From Candidatus Physcousia equi (GTDB lineage: Bacteria; Bacteroidota; Bacteroidia; Bacteroidales; Bacteroidaceae), in NCBI GenBank assembly GCA_018065005.1, contig JAGHUD010000021.1, forward strand, positions 1 through 64,000: a DNA stretch of 64,000 bases, in the 5' to 3' direction. Position numbers and translations under genes: made by a program. Positions 25,531-35,535 of this stretch are shown here, piece after piece. Each line of letters begins with the position of its first letter. Positions within the stretch are counted from its first letter, which is position 1. The notes beneath the pieces are model-generated. The model was given only the letters and a program-made list of their open reading frames with translations, had not been told where the DNA came from and made no database searches.

Positions 25531-27786
25531 TTAGTCGGTGATGTACTTCTTGCCGCCCGAAATAACGATTGACTTGTGGGGCTTGGCTTGTACACGACGG
25601 CCATTCAAGTCATAAGTCTCACTGCTTTTCTGCTGCACGCTGACATTGCTGATGTCAGTGGGATTCTTGCGCTGCTCTGCTTCTGGAATGTCTGCCACGT
25701 AGGCGTTGTAGGCTGCAACGAGTGCATCCACATCGTCTTGGGTGGCTGAGGTGACCGTGCGAGCCTTCGCGATGGCTTGAGAGAGGTTTTCAACCAACTC
25801 TGCCTGCACGTAGTCACGCATGCGGCGGGCTGAGTAGAGTTGGATTTCACCCGCGTGCCAATAGCCACGTTGCTGACCATTGGTTTTCATGGCATAGATG
25901 CGGATGTATTTAGCGGGTGTCTCTATATCAAAGGTGCCAACAACGGTTTCCTTTTGGTTGCCAAAAGGAAGATCGAGCATGGCTACCTGATCGCCAACGG
26001 CAGTGGCTGTGGTGCTTGCCGTGATCTTGGCCTGCGTGAGGTGGTCGTTGGCGATTGTCTGTGAAGCGTGGTCGCGACGTCCTACGCAGAGAAAGAACGA
26101 TCCGGACATGGTGGTGGGCAAGGTGATGCGCAGGTAGTGTGTGCCTGCTGCTACGTTTCCGCCCGTGTAGATCGAGTGCCAAAAGGTGGTAAGGTTGTTG
26201 TCGAGCAGGTTTGCAAGGCTACCTTCTTTGGTCTCGGTGTAGGGCGACTGCAGTTGGCTGACGTCTGTGATGAGTTGCTGGTTGCGTGTCATGAGCTTGT
26301 AGACGCTGTCTGCCTTTTGAATATACATGTCGAGCTGATCTGCCACATTCATTGACTTCATGTCTGCTTGGATGAACACCTCGCGACCCTTCATGCAGTC
26401 GCCGGGCAGGGTGATGAATTCACCTTCCTGACGATCGAAGGTCTTGATGAACCAGTTGGGGTTCTCATTCTTGTCAAACTGATCGTCATTCAGATTATAG
26501 CCATACTTCACGGTCATGCCGTTGTAGATGAAGCCTGGTGCTGGCTGAGGCTTGATGATGAAGTCCTCGCCATAAGGTGCGGTGTACTCCTGGAGGGCTG
26601 CACCATCTTTAGAGAGCATGTCGCCGTTGAGCTGGTTGGCGGTCAGAGTGAGGTCGGGTTCGTGCACGTCAAGCATGACGTCGACGATGCCACCACCATT
26701 GTTGTAGATGAGGTTGTTGGATGCATCGTTGCCTGCAGGGTCAGTGTTGTCCCAGTCGACCTTGTAGCGCATACGATAGAGTCCGCTCTCGGCGTTTGCT
26801 GGGATGGTGAAGGCTGGCATGGGGTTACCAATCTGGTTGCCAGTGGGCTGGTTGGAAACCATTTCTGACTCCTGGAAGATGCCATCGTTGTTCCAGTCCA
26901 CATAGGCGTAGCCGCTCATGTAGCTGCCTACATAGTCGAAGGTGGGAGTGACGCTCTGACCCTTGACGGCGGAAAAGAGTTCGTCAAGCACCATGTTGTA
27001 TGCCATGGATCCGTTGACTTTCGCTTTCTGCTCCTTTGTGCCAATCTTGAGACCCACACCGTTGATCTTGCGGCTACCATGCTTGTTGGGCTGGTCTTTC
27101 TCGAAGTTGAGCGCATACTTGCTGGTCGTGAATCGCTTGGAGGGGCTGTTGTCAACTACGATGTCATCGAAGTAGGCTACCCAATCGGACGCATCCTCAT
27201 GGGGCGAACGAAGGTCGGGGACAAGGATGAGGGAGTAGATGTCGATGCCGGCATTGGGGTTCTCCTCCTTGCTGTAGCAGAAACCCTTGAATGAGCATAC
27301 TACATCCTGCCAGGTGTCACCTGCGTCCACAACGGCTGTCTGTGCCCAGAACTGCTCGTCCTGACCATCCTGCCAGCTCCATGCTTCTTCGATACGCTTG
27401 CCAAGACCTATCACCATCATGCGACTGGCGACTGGCTTGTCCTTGACGAGGGTCATGATGTGGAGGTATTGAGGCTGCTTGGTCAGACGGAAGGGCTCGT
27501 TGAGGTCGATACGCACACCAAAGGTGTTGCTACCAAAACGACTGCGCTGTACGGCTACTACCTTGGCAGAGGGGTTGGGAGCACGACCTAAGATGGGGTC
27601 AACCGCTGTGTCAGGATTGTCCACAACGGCTGCGTTGCCCTTCATCGTTCCATTGCGGAAGGGGCTGCCTTCCCAGTTGTCGTAGACGCCTACGGTCTTG
27701 TAGTCTGTCGTTTCAAATGTTATGTTTGTTTGCGCTGATGCACTGAGTGCAGAAATCATCAACGCTGAAATGATATACTTCTTCAT
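25531..27786 (-). CDS. Exported GEVED/discoidin-domain protein
   Basis: This 751-residue protein has a signal peptide (MKKYIISALMISALSASAQ). Residues 20-220 look like a carbohydrate-binding beta-sandwich. Residues about 290-375 hold a GEVED domain (YVDWNNDGIFQESEM and YRMRYKVDWDNTDP). Residues about 520-660 resemble an F5/8-type discoidin domain (LANLLDNNLTTFWHS). The end is a sorting-like tail (YDLNGRRV, then a short basic/hydrophobic segment) that suggests surface delivery. No catalytic motif is seen. It lies 42 bp downstream of the GH29 fucosidase in the same operon and is likely a surface glycan-binding partner. Confidence 0.75.
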   Translation of the reverse strand: MKKYIISALMISALSASAQTNITFETTDYKTVGVYDNWEGSPFRNGTMKGNAAVVDNPDTAVDPILGRAPNPSAKVVAVQRSRFGSNTFGVRIDLNEPFRLTKQPQYLHIMTLVKDKPVASRMMVIGLGKRIEEAWSWQDGQDEQFWAQTAVVDAGDTWQDVVCSFKGFCYSKEENPNAGIDIYSLILVPDLRSPHEDASDWVAYFDDIVVDNSPSKRFTTSKYALNFEKDQPNKHGSRKINGVGLKIGTKEQKAKVNGSMAYNMVLDELFSAVKGQSVTPTFDYVGSYMSGYAYVDWNNDGIFQESEMVSNQPTGNQIGNPMPAFTIPANAESGLYRMRYKVDWDNTDPAGNDASNNLIYNNGGGIVDVMLDVHEPDLTLTANQLNGDMLSKDGAALQEYTAPYGEDFIIKPQPAPGFIYNGMTVKYGYNLNDDQFDKNENPNWFIKTFDRQEGEFITLPGDCMKGREVFIQADMKSMNVADQLDMYIQKADSVYKLMTRNQQLITDVSQLQSPYTETKEGSLANLLDNNLTTFWHSIYTGGNVAAGTHYLRITLPTTMSGSFFLCVGRRDHASQTIANDHLTQAKITASTTATAVGDQVAMLDLPFGNQKETVVGTFDIETPAKYIRIYAMKTNGQQRGYWHAGEIQLYSARRMRDYVQAELVENLSQAIAKARTVTSATQDDVDALVAAYNAYVADIPEAEQRKNPTDISNVSVQQKSSETYDLNGRRVQAKPHKSIVISGGKKYITD

Positions 27787-27828
27787 AATTGTTTATGTCT
27801 TGTGAATTAGGTAAGTTTCGGTTGATGA

Positions 27829-29331
27829 TTAGAAGATGTTGATGTTAGAGATGAGGGGGCACGCACGGCTGTCGGTGATGCTGATGCGCAGCTTCTTGGC
27901 TTTGTAGCCAGTTCCGTAGCTGTTGGCTGTGTCTCCATTGAGGGGGATGATGCGCTTGTAGCCGATGGTGGTGGTGATGCCGGAAGCCAGTTCAGTCCAG
28001 CTGTTGCCATCGGTGCTGTATTCAATCTTGAAGTCCTTGACACGCTGGCCGAGGCGGATGGGCTCTTGAAGCACAACGTAGCGGATGGTTTTCTGTGCAT
28101 CCCACTCGAAGGTGATCTCGCCGGTGTGCGACTCGTCGTTGACAGCCCAATAGGTGTCCTTGTTACCGTCTGCCACGAGGCTTGCTTGGTAGTTGCCGCC
28201 GGTGCGCTCCTCATTGGCAGTGATGGTGGCTGTCTTGGCATAGTCGGTGGCACCGGGTGTTGTGATGCCATAGACGTCGAGGCCGAGACGGTCGTGGAGT
28301 TTCTGACCGAGTGCCTTCAACTCATTGACGGTGGCGTCGGGTAGGATTCCATAGTTGTTGGGAGGACAGTTGAGGATGAATGTGGCATTGCGACCCACAG
28401 TCTCGAGATACGTCTTGAAGAGGAGATCGCTGCTCTTCATCGTTTCGCCGCTGTGCCAGAACCAACCTCCGCTGGTGGCCTTGGCGTCGCTTTCGCCAGG
28501 ATGCCAGTACCAGCCGTTGATGTCACCGCTCTCGCGGTCGCCCATGGCCCAGCAGGTCACACCACTGTAGCCGGCTTCGTTGCCAATCCAGCGTGCTTCG
28601 TTGCCCACACCCCACATGACGCAATTGGGAGCGATGGTGTGCACTTTGGCGCGAAGGTTGGGGATGTCATAGTAGATGGAGGCGTCCACGCTGACGTTCG
28701 TGTTGCGACCACCGTAGTAGCCCTTACCGCCATTGGCTCCGTCGAACCACATCTCAAATTGGTCGCTACCATAGGTGGCAAGCTCTTCACACTGCTTGAG
28801 GAACACGTCGGTGACATACTTGTCCGTTCCGTAGTGGATGCTGTTGCAGTCCCAGGGTGAAACGTAGAAACCGTACTTCATCTTGTGCTTCTTGCTTGCC
28901 TTTGCAAACTCGTCTGCGATGTTGGTATTGTGATACGCACCACTGCCCTTGGTGATGTTGTGCTCAGTGGTAGAGGTGGGCCACAGACAGAAACCATCGT
29001 GATGCTTTACAACGGCAATGCCACCGCGCATTCCGGCTGCCTTAACACTGGTGACCCATTGCTCAGGATCTGGCTTGCCAAGTGGGTTGTATAGGCTTTC
29101 TTGTTCGTCACCGTTTCCCCATTCCTTACCAGTGAAGGTGTTCATTCCGTAGTGGTAGAAGGCATAAAATTCGGTTTCGTTCCACAGAATCTGTCGTTCC
29201 GAGGGAACGGGATGACAAGGACGTGGTTCGTTGTTTGGATTGTTTGGCGCCTCGTCATTCATCTCGAATGTTTGTGCACTCATGCCCATCGGCAATAGTC
29301 CACATAGCAAGGCAAGCATAGTTTTTTTCAT
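27829..29331 (-). CDS. GH29 alpha-L-fucosidase with discoidin domain
   Basis: This 500-residue retaining alpha-L-fucosidase starts at the ATG at 29331, which begins a signal peptide (MKKTMLALLCGLLPMGMSA); the longer open frame upstream has no signal. The catalytic TIM barrel covers about 40-350: HHDGFCLW (110-117), YGFYVSPWD, and the nucleophile Asp197 in EMWFDGANGG. Residues about 370-500 form an F5/8 (CBM32-like) domain. It heads a two-gene operon with the GEVED protein. The combination with GH95 implies attack on glycans with more than one fucose linkage. Confidence 0.9.
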   Translation of the reverse strand: MKKTMLALLCGLLPMGMSAQTFEMNDEAPNNPNNEPRPCHPVPSERQILWNETEFYAFYHYGMNTFTGKEWGNGDEQESLYNPLGKPDPEQWVTSVKAAGMRGGIAVVKHHDGFCLWPTSTTEHNITKGSGAYHNTNIADEFAKASKKHKMKYGFYVSPWDCNSIHYGTDKYVTDVFLKQCEELATYGSDQFEMWFDGANGGKGYYGGRNTNVSVDASIYYDIPNLRAKVHTIAPNCVMWGVGNEARWIGNEAGYSGVTCWAMGDRESGDINGWYWHPGESDAKATSGGWFWHSGETMKSSDLLFKTYLETVGRNATFILNCPPNNYGILPDATVNELKALGQKLHDRLGLDVYGITTPGATDYAKTATITANEERTGGNYQASLVADGNKDTYWAVNDESHTGEITFEWDAQKTIRYVVLQEPIRLGQRVKDFKIEYSTDGNSWTELASGITTTIGYKRIIPLNGDTANSYGTGYKAKKLRISITDSRACPLISNINIF

Positions 29332-29364
29332 AAATGCATAAAGGTTAAAAAAATAATTGGCATG

Positions 29365-29395
29365 CAAAGTTATGAAAATTAGTTGAAAGCGCCAA
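29365..29395 (-). promoter_or_regulatory. Promoter of the GH29 operon
   Basis: On the minus strand TAACTTTG (29372-29365) is a -7 box, with TTG near 29395-29393 at a spacing of about 20 bp. It lies 33 bp upstream of the GH29 start. Confidence 0.55.
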
Positions 29396-29622
29396 GCGTG
29401 GAAAATAAAAATTAAAGATTTTCTCGAAAATACCTCCTTGGCAACGTATTTATTTGGCAAATATGGTGTTTGAAGCGTTACCGAAAAGACAACAAGGCTG
29501 CGTGGGCAAAAATAGATTTGACTGGATTGCCGCATTTGCTGAGAAAGCAATTGTCAAAGTGTCTTAGAGACGACAGCTTGATGCTTCGAGCCAATGCTGA
29601 CCACATAAAGTGCAAATGGTAC
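29396..29622. other. Spacer upstream of the GH29 promoter
   Basis: Together with the promoter, this forms the 364-bp gap between the susCD operon terminator and GH29. Nothing gene-like or repetitive is seen in it. Confidence 0.5.
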
Positions 29623-29659
29623 AAAAAAAACGCTGCAGGCATGTGAGTCCTGCAGCGTT
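29623..29659 (-). terminator. Terminator of the susC/susD operon
   Basis: AACGCTGCAGG (29629-29639) pairs perfectly with CCTGCAGCGTT (29649-29659). The minus strand continues in a T run. It lies 37 bp after the last susD stop. Confidence 0.85.
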
Positions 29660-29695
29660 CGTATGAGACTTATGCTCTTGGCATGTGTCGGTTCT

Positions 29696-32068
29696 TTATT
29701 TCTGGGGAAGAGGGAAGTACCACGCCTTCGTGTTGTTCAACTTTTCGTAGAGTGGCATGTTCATCTCGCCTGAGCGCATGCTGACACGTTCTGCCAAGTA
29801 TTTGGGATCATTGCGGCGATGTGCTACGCGCATGAGGTCGAAGAAGCGGGTGCCTTCAAATGCAAGCTCAAGTGCTTCCTCGTCAACGATGAGGTCTTCA
29901 ACGCATTTCTTGACAGTTTCGTCGTCCGTACCGTTGTAAATATCTTGCTTGCTCAGTGTTACACCATAGCGCTCTTCTGCAATCTTCTGGACGAGCTTTA
30001 CGTAGTCGAATGAACTGAACTTCATGTCGTCGGGACGGATGAGTCCGCAGCCACGGCTGTGGATACCAACGGTGACGTTGTCTGCACCTTGGTTCGTTTC
30101 TGCTGAACGATTCATGAAATTGTTAGATGTGAGACTAATGCGATAAGGACAGGCGAAGTTGTCGGAGAAATTACCATTGAGCGTCTTCACGTCGTTATAG
30201 TTCAAGAAGGTGGGGGCGCGGAGAACTTCGCGTGCATCCAAGTAGTCAAGTGCTTTTGCACAGGTGATGTCGGGATAATTCTCGTAGCTCTTTCCCTTGA
30301 CAATGTAGCCAGAACCCTTGTCTACGATGAGGTCCTCGATGCTCAGAGTAATGGTGTAGCCCTTCTCTTCTGCTTGTCTCAAGATGTCGTCGACTTGCTC
30401 CTGGAGCTTGAACTCCTTGATGGCATCTGCATATACGTCAGCCTTGTGTCCGTAGGCACTAAACTCGTCATCAGACTCGAGTTTGGGGAAGGTGTCCTTA
30501 ACCGTAACGGTCTCATACGTGGGCTTCTTGTTGCTAAAGCCCTTGAACACCTTGTATTCTACAAAGTATTGGATGGCACTATCCTTGACGGCATAGTCAC
30601 TGCTGTTGGGCTCTGGGAACCAATTGTTGTTGCTGCAAAGACCGTTTTTCAGAATGGCGAAGGCATAAGAGGGATATCCTGCACGGTTGAGCGCTTCTGC
30701 ATAGCGTAACCAAATGGTTGACTTGCGATAGATGGGGATGAGCAGTGACTGTGCGGTGGCACGCTTGTTGAAGTCTGCAGGCTTAGGATGGTTCTTGACG
30801 ATGAACTTCTCGGTGCCGTCTACGCCGTTGTCGTAGGTCTGCTTGACATCCTTAACCCAGAACTGGCGAGCGTCGCCAACATCGGGAACCACCTTCAGCT
30901 CGTAGGTCGTACCGATGTAGGTCTCGAAGGTCTGTGCGTCGCAGATGTTGAAGTAGCGGGGCGATGCGGCAATCTGCTTCTTGTCGTACTGGGGAACGAA
31001 GACGATGTTGGCGCTTGCCGTACTGTCGCCACCTGTGTTCACGCTAATCTCTGAGTCATAGCCGAGCAGTTCGGGGATGCCGCGGAGCACGTGCCCCCAA
31101 AGCTTGTTGGTGGACGATGCAATGCCGGTGATGCATTCCTTCTCTCTGTTCTGCTGGCCGGTCTCAGTCCAATATGTTCCGCTGCCGATGGTGGAGTAGC
31201 GAGGCTTGTCGTCGTTGTCGCCCTTGAGGCTATAGTAGTTGTAACCATTAGGCAGTGCACCACCGGGAGCAATATGGCCGGTGCCGAGGTTGTTGCTCAG
31301 ATAATCATAATAGTACTGTGCAGCCTTGGTGCAACTTGCCTCGTCGCCCTTGGTGAGGTAGAGGTCTGCTATGATGATGTTGAGAGGAATCATCGCCTTG
31401 GTGCTGTGGCATATCTCAGCTGTGTAGCCGTACTTCTCATAGCTGGGGAATCCATATTCTCTCTCTACCTCCAGCGATGTCAAAAGTGAGGGAACCAGAA
31501 GATCTGCCAGATTGTCGGCATTTGCCATCTGGTGGTTCGGATTCTGGATGAAGTTGTTGATGTCATCAGTAGTCAAGAGGGGAGTGGTGTAGAAGGGCAC
31601 CTCACCATAAATCTGGATGAGTTGGAGGTAGGTCCATGCGCGGATAGCCTCAACCTGTGCAAGCTCTTTGAGCATGTATGGCTTGTCTGTGCCCGTCACG
31701 CGATCTCTATCAACAGCTGCCAAATAGGCATTGCATGAGTTGATGACGTGATAATAGTCGGAAATGCGTAGGAAACGATTGCTTCCATCTGTTGCCTGCT
31801 CCATGTTATAGTCCATAATGGCTTTAATGGAGTCGCTCACGAATGCGGTTCCATCGATGAGCTCACCGCGGCATTCGCCCAAGATGATTGTGCGCTCTGC
31901 AATGTTCTGCATCGAGCGAAGAATGCCCCAATAGGAGTAGAGTGAGTCGCCTGCTACTTCGTAGGAGTGACGTTCGCTGTCGGGCGACAACATGTCAGAG
32001 CAAGAGGTAGTGGCGAGCCCCGTGAAGAGGCTTGCCACCAATGTTATGATGATTGAAAACTTTTTCAT
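29696..32068 (-). CDS. SusD/RagB-family lipoprotein (unusually long)
   Basis: This 790-residue lipoprotein (lipobox TTSC, Cys23) is the surface lid of the SusC transporter encoded 12 bp upstream. The N-terminal part carries SusD hallmarks (ELAQVEAIRAWTYLQLIQIYGEVPFYTTPL), and the C-terminal RagB/SusD signature appears as VDEEALELAFEGTRFFDLMRVAHRRNDP. Ordinary SusD proteins are about 500-650 residues. Extra length lies in the middle (about 380-620), with charged and Tyr-rich stretches, so the ligand-binding face may be enlarged. It is the last gene of the operon. Confidence 0.88.
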   Translation of the reverse strand: MKKFSIIITLVASLFTGLATTSCSDMLSPDSERHSYEVAGDSLYSYWGILRSMQNIAERTIILGECRGELIDGTAFVSDSIKAIMDYNMEQATDGSNRFLRISDYYHVINSCNAYLAAVDRDRVTGTDKPYMLKELAQVEAIRAWTYLQLIQIYGEVPFYTTPLLTTDDINNFIQNPNHQMANADNLADLLVPSLLTSLEVEREYGFPSYEKYGYTAEICHSTKAMIPLNIIIADLYLTKGDEASCTKAAQYYYDYLSNNLGTGHIAPGGALPNGYNYYSLKGDNDDKPRYSTIGSGTYWTETGQQNREKECITGIASSTNKLWGHVLRGIPELLGYDSEISVNTGGDSTASANIVFVPQYDKKQIAASPRYFNICDAQTFETYIGTTYELKVVPDVGDARQFWVKDVKQTYDNGVDGTEKFIVKNHPKPADFNKRATAQSLLIPIYRKSTIWLRYAEALNRAGYPSYAFAILKNGLCSNNNWFPEPNSSDYAVKDSAIQYFVEYKVFKGFSNKKPTYETVTVKDTFPKLESDDEFSAYGHKADVYADAIKEFKLQEQVDDILRQAEEKGYTITLSIEDLIVDKGSGYIVKGKSYENYPDITCAKALDYLDAREVLRAPTFLNYNDVKTLNGNFSDNFACPYRISLTSNNFMNRSAETNQGADNVTVGIHSRGCGLIRPDDMKFSSFDYVKLVQKIAEERYGVTLSKQDIYNGTDDETVKKCVEDLIVDEEALELAFEGTRFFDLMRVAHRRNDPKYLAERVSMRSGEMNMPLYEKLNNTKAWYFPLPQK

Positions 32069-32080
32069 GATGATATGTTT

Positions 32081-35000
32081 TTACAGGTTGATTGAGAGAC
32101 CTATGTTGAAGCCACGGCTAAGAGGTACGATGCCGTTGTCGACTCCTTGATAGAGTGAACTGTTGCGTGCAGACATCTCAGGATCTGTGCCGAGGTAGCG
32201 GGTGATCGTCCAGAGATTGTTGCCTTCTGCCCATACGCGAAGACCCTGAAGCCATGAGTTAGAGTAGGGGATGGTATAGGTCAGACGAACGTTTTTGAGC
32301 TTGAGGAATGAACCATCCTCAATCCAACGGTCGCTCATGCGCTCGTTGTTGCGGTAGTTTTCACTATCGGTGTAGCATGCCTTGGGGATGATGGTGTTCT
32401 GTCCCTCAAATGCCCAACGCTGAGCCATGGCAGTTGTTTGGTTGTAGGTGGTGTTGCCAGACTCAAGTACTGAACGCTGGTAGTTGTAGATGTCGTTGCC
32501 AAGCGAATACTTGAAGTTGACATCGAGACGCAGGTTCTTCCATGTGAGTGAGGTAAAGAGGTTACCATAGATGTCGGGATTTGGGTTGCCGATAACAACC
32601 TTGTCGTTGTCGTCGATGACACCGTCACCATTTTGGTCAACAAACTTGGCATCGCCTGCTTGGAAATTGCGGAAGGGGTCACTTGCAAGACCAGTGGGAT
32701 ACTTGAGGTAGCCGTGGCTTCCGGCCTTGCTTGCTTCTGCATCATCAGTCAGAACACCTGCAAATTGCCAACCATAGAAGCTTCCTACTGCTTCACCTAC
32801 AGCAGTCAGCACATTGCTCTTGCCATAGATGCTCGAAGTGTAGCCATTGATATGACCAGTGGTTTCATAGCTTCCATTGTCCCAATTATAGGTTTTGAGT
32901 GCAATCGAGTTGCTCTCTGGCAATGCGGTAACCTTGTTGTTGTAGTGACCGACGGTTGCACCAACTTCCCACTTCCAATCCTTGGTGTTTACAAGCGCTG
33001 CATTGACTTTTGCCTCGAAACCGCGATTGGTCATAGCACCTTCGTTGGTCCAGAACTGATTCATACCTGAGACATAGCTGAGGTCCTTGATGGTGAGCAT
33101 ATTGTCGGTTTTGTGCCAGAACAAGTCAAGACCAGTAGTCAGACGATTGTTGAGGAATGCACCTTGAAGACCTACATTCCACTTTGTTGTGGTTTCCCAC
33201 TGGATGGCGCTGTTGGCAATATTTTTCAAAACGAGACCAACGGTGTTCTCTGTTACTTGCTGGCTCTCCCAATAGGTGCGGGCTGCATAGTAGTCGAGGT
33301 CGTCATTACCGCTTTGGTCGAATCCTGCGGTCAGTTTTAGGTAGTTGATTCCTTTTCCAGTCTTGAACCATTTTTCATTGCTCATCACCCAACCGAGTTG
33401 CAGAGAGGGGAAGAGTCCCCAACTAACTCCGCCGAGTTGGAAGCCTTGACGTGTGTTCTTGCCGAATTTAGAACTTGCCTGTGAACTGATGGTTGCCTCT
33501 GCATAGTAGCGATTAGCATAGTTATAGTTCGCTTGCAGATAGTAGGTCATGTCTACCCAATTGTCCTTTGTGCCACCATAGTTGATGTACTGCATGTTCT
33601 TTGAGAGATTGGGCAACTTGTCGTTCTCGTTGTTATAACCACGCATGAATGTGTAAGAATATGAGTAGTTATTGTAGCGCCAACCACCCAATGCGTTGAT
33701 GGTGTGAGCACCGTACTTGTTGCCCCATGCCAAACTGAGATCGTTGTTGATGGTGGTCTCCTTGGTGAACTGTGACTTGAGCACAGAAGAGATGTTGCCA
33801 AGATCTTCCAACTGGAAGAGCGTCGTACCGTTGATAGGAAGGAAGTACTTCTCGTTGTTGCGGTTGAGCTGATAGTTGAAGCGATCTTGGATGCAAAAGT
33901 GGTCTGTCACCTGATACTTGGGAGCTACATTGATGCTGATCTGGGTCATCTCTGCGTAGTTCTTGTTCTCGCCAACACCATTTTCCATAATCCAGTAAGG
34001 ATTGCGGAGCGCTTCATTGATGCTGAGTGACTTGGGGAACTTGAATGGGTTCTGAATCCAAGTTGTATTGTTACTGGCTGCATACTTGCCGGCATACTCT
34101 TTGGAGAGAGAGAGTTGGTTGTTGTTCTTCTCATCCATATAATATGAGTAGGGGCTCAACATAGGAGCAGACACAAGGCCCAAGACATTGGTCGAACCAA
34201 TGTTCTGCATGTTGTAGTTCTCGCTCCAGCCAGCATCAAAGATGTCGTAGGCTGTTTGGTTGTATGCGATGTCAAGTTCAGTGGAGAGTCGAGAGGCAAT
34301 CTTGATGTCGGTGTTGAAACGAAGGTTCAAGCGACTGAAGTCGTTCCCTTTCTGAGTACCTTGTCCTTGTGTGTAGCCAAGTGAAAGGCTATACATGCCG
34401 ACATCATCACCACCTTCCACGTTGACCTTATAGTTCTGTACAAAGGTGTTTCTATAGATGTCCTTTTGCCAGTCGGTGTTGTTGTGGAACACCTTGTAGT
34501 AGTAGTTTGGATTGTCGTTCAAGAAGGCACGCTTGACGTCGTCTGTGGATGAGATGGAGAAATCTCTCACCGTTGAAGCAAGGTCGCTCAAGTAAGAACG
34601 ATATTGATTGCCGTTCATCATATCAATCTTCTTAGGTACAAATTCCATACCGCCGAAGATGCGAACGTTAATTTTCGTTGCTTGAGAACGGCCGCGCTTC
34701 GTCTTGATGACGATGACGCCATTGCCACCCTTGGCTCCGTAGAGGGCTGTTCCGTTTTTGAGCACTTCAATGCTTTCTACGTTCTCGGGGTCGATGCCAG
34801 AGAGCAAGTTGTTGTAGTAGCCCTCATGGAGTGAGGTTCTCTCAAACTCTGGGTCGATGATGTTGCCGTCCATGACAATGAGCGGTTGGGCATTGGCATT
34901 GATACTGTTCACACCACGGATGCTGAGATAGGCGCCTTGTCCCAACAGACCACTGCGTGAGGTGCTGTGGATGTCGGCAGCTAAATTGTTCTCCATTTCC

Positions 35001-35506
35001 GTCTCAATGGTGATGGCAGAGGATTGATTCAACTCATAGCGTGTCTTTGCTGTGATGTTCGTTCCGTCTGTATAGAATGCCTTGAACGAAGAACTCATGA
35101 GCGAAGCATTCTGGTCTGTTTCGCCTTTGATGGCGAGTTGGAGTGGTTGATACTCGGGAGCATAGATGTAGAGTGAAGTGACGAAGGAGGGAACAGAGAA
35201 TCTGTAGCTACCATCCTCGTCAGTAAGGCATGACCAGCGTTCCTGTCCGAGTGCCTGAACGCGAACACCGCCCATGGGCTTACCCGTAGCATTGTCGGTG
35301 ACGCATCCGCTCACCACTTTCAGGTCATACTTCTTTTCGTCCTTTGCTCTATTCGCTTTGCGCTTCGAATAGACAACGGTAGACTCCTGACCGTCCTCTG
35401 TGTCGTCCTGAGCGACTGCCTGGCTCGTGCCGGCTGTCGTGAGGATTGCAAAGCAGAGGCCATATCTAACGGCCTTGCTGAGGAATGTATTATTTGTCTT
35501 TTTCAT
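32081..35506 (-). CDS. SusC/RagA-family TonB-dependent transporter
   Basis: This 1141-residue outer-membrane channel starts at the ATG at 35506 (MKKTNNTF), which begins the signal peptide. An N-terminal carboxypeptidase-D-like domain (VSGCVTDNATGKPMGGVRV) is followed by a plug with the SusC-type segment LSIRGVNSINANAQPLIVMDG and ENVESIEVLKNGTALYGAKGG, then a 22-strand-type barrel ending in an aromatic-type strand (GFNIGLSINL). It imports oligosaccharide using TonB energy. The TonB-box region is short and no sensor domain is present. It is 29 bp downstream of a FAS1 gene and 12 bp upstream of its SusD. Confidence 0.92.
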   Translation of the reverse strand: MKKTNNTFLSKAVRYGLCFAILTTAGTSQAVAQDDTEDGQESTVVYSKRKANRAKDEKKYDLKVVSGCVTDNATGKPMGGVRVQALGQERWSCLTDEDGSYRFSVPSFVTSLYIYAPEYQPLQLAIKGETDQNASLMSSSFKAFYTDGTNITAKTRYELNQSSAITIETEMENNLAADIHSTSRSGLLGQGAYLSIRGVNSINANAQPLIVMDGNIIDPEFERTSLHEGYYNNLLSGIDPENVESIEVLKNGTALYGAKGGNGVIVIKTKRGRSQATKINVRIFGGMEFVPKKIDMMNGNQYRSYLSDLASTVRDFSISSTDDVKRAFLNDNPNYYYKVFHNNTDWQKDIYRNTFVQNYKVNVEGGDDVGMYSLSLGYTQGQGTQKGNDFSRLNLRFNTDIKIASRLSTELDIAYNQTAYDIFDAGWSENYNMQNIGSTNVLGLVSAPMLSPYSYYMDEKNNNQLSLSKEYAGKYAASNNTTWIQNPFKFPKSLSINEALRNPYWIMENGVGENKNYAEMTQISINVAPKYQVTDHFCIQDRFNYQLNRNNEKYFLPINGTTLFQLEDLGNISSVLKSQFTKETTINNDLSLAWGNKYGAHTINALGGWRYNNYSYSYTFMRGYNNENDKLPNLSKNMQYINYGGTKDNWVDMTYYLQANYNYANRYYAEATISSQASSKFGKNTRQGFQLGGVSWGLFPSLQLGWVMSNEKWFKTGKGINYLKLTAGFDQSGNDDLDYYAARTYWESQQVTENTVGLVLKNIANSAIQWETTTKWNVGLQGAFLNNRLTTGLDLFWHKTDNMLTIKDLSYVSGMNQFWTNEGAMTNRGFEAKVNAALVNTKDWKWEVGATVGHYNNKVTALPESNSIALKTYNWDNGSYETTGHINGYTSSIYGKSNVLTAVGEAVGSFYGWQFAGVLTDDAEASKAGSHGYLKYPTGLASDPFRNFQAGDAKFVDQNGDGVIDDNDKVVIGNPNPDIYGNLFTSLTWKNLRLDVNFKYSLGNDIYNYQRSVLESGNTTYNQTTAMAQRWAFEGQNTIIPKACYTDSENYRNNERMSDRWIEDGSFLKLKNVRLTYTIPYSNSWLQGLRVWAEGNNLWTITRYLGTDPEMSARNSSLYQGVDNGIVPLSRGFNIGLSINL

Positions 35507-35535
35507 TGTTATTATATATTGAAGGGGTGAGGGGA

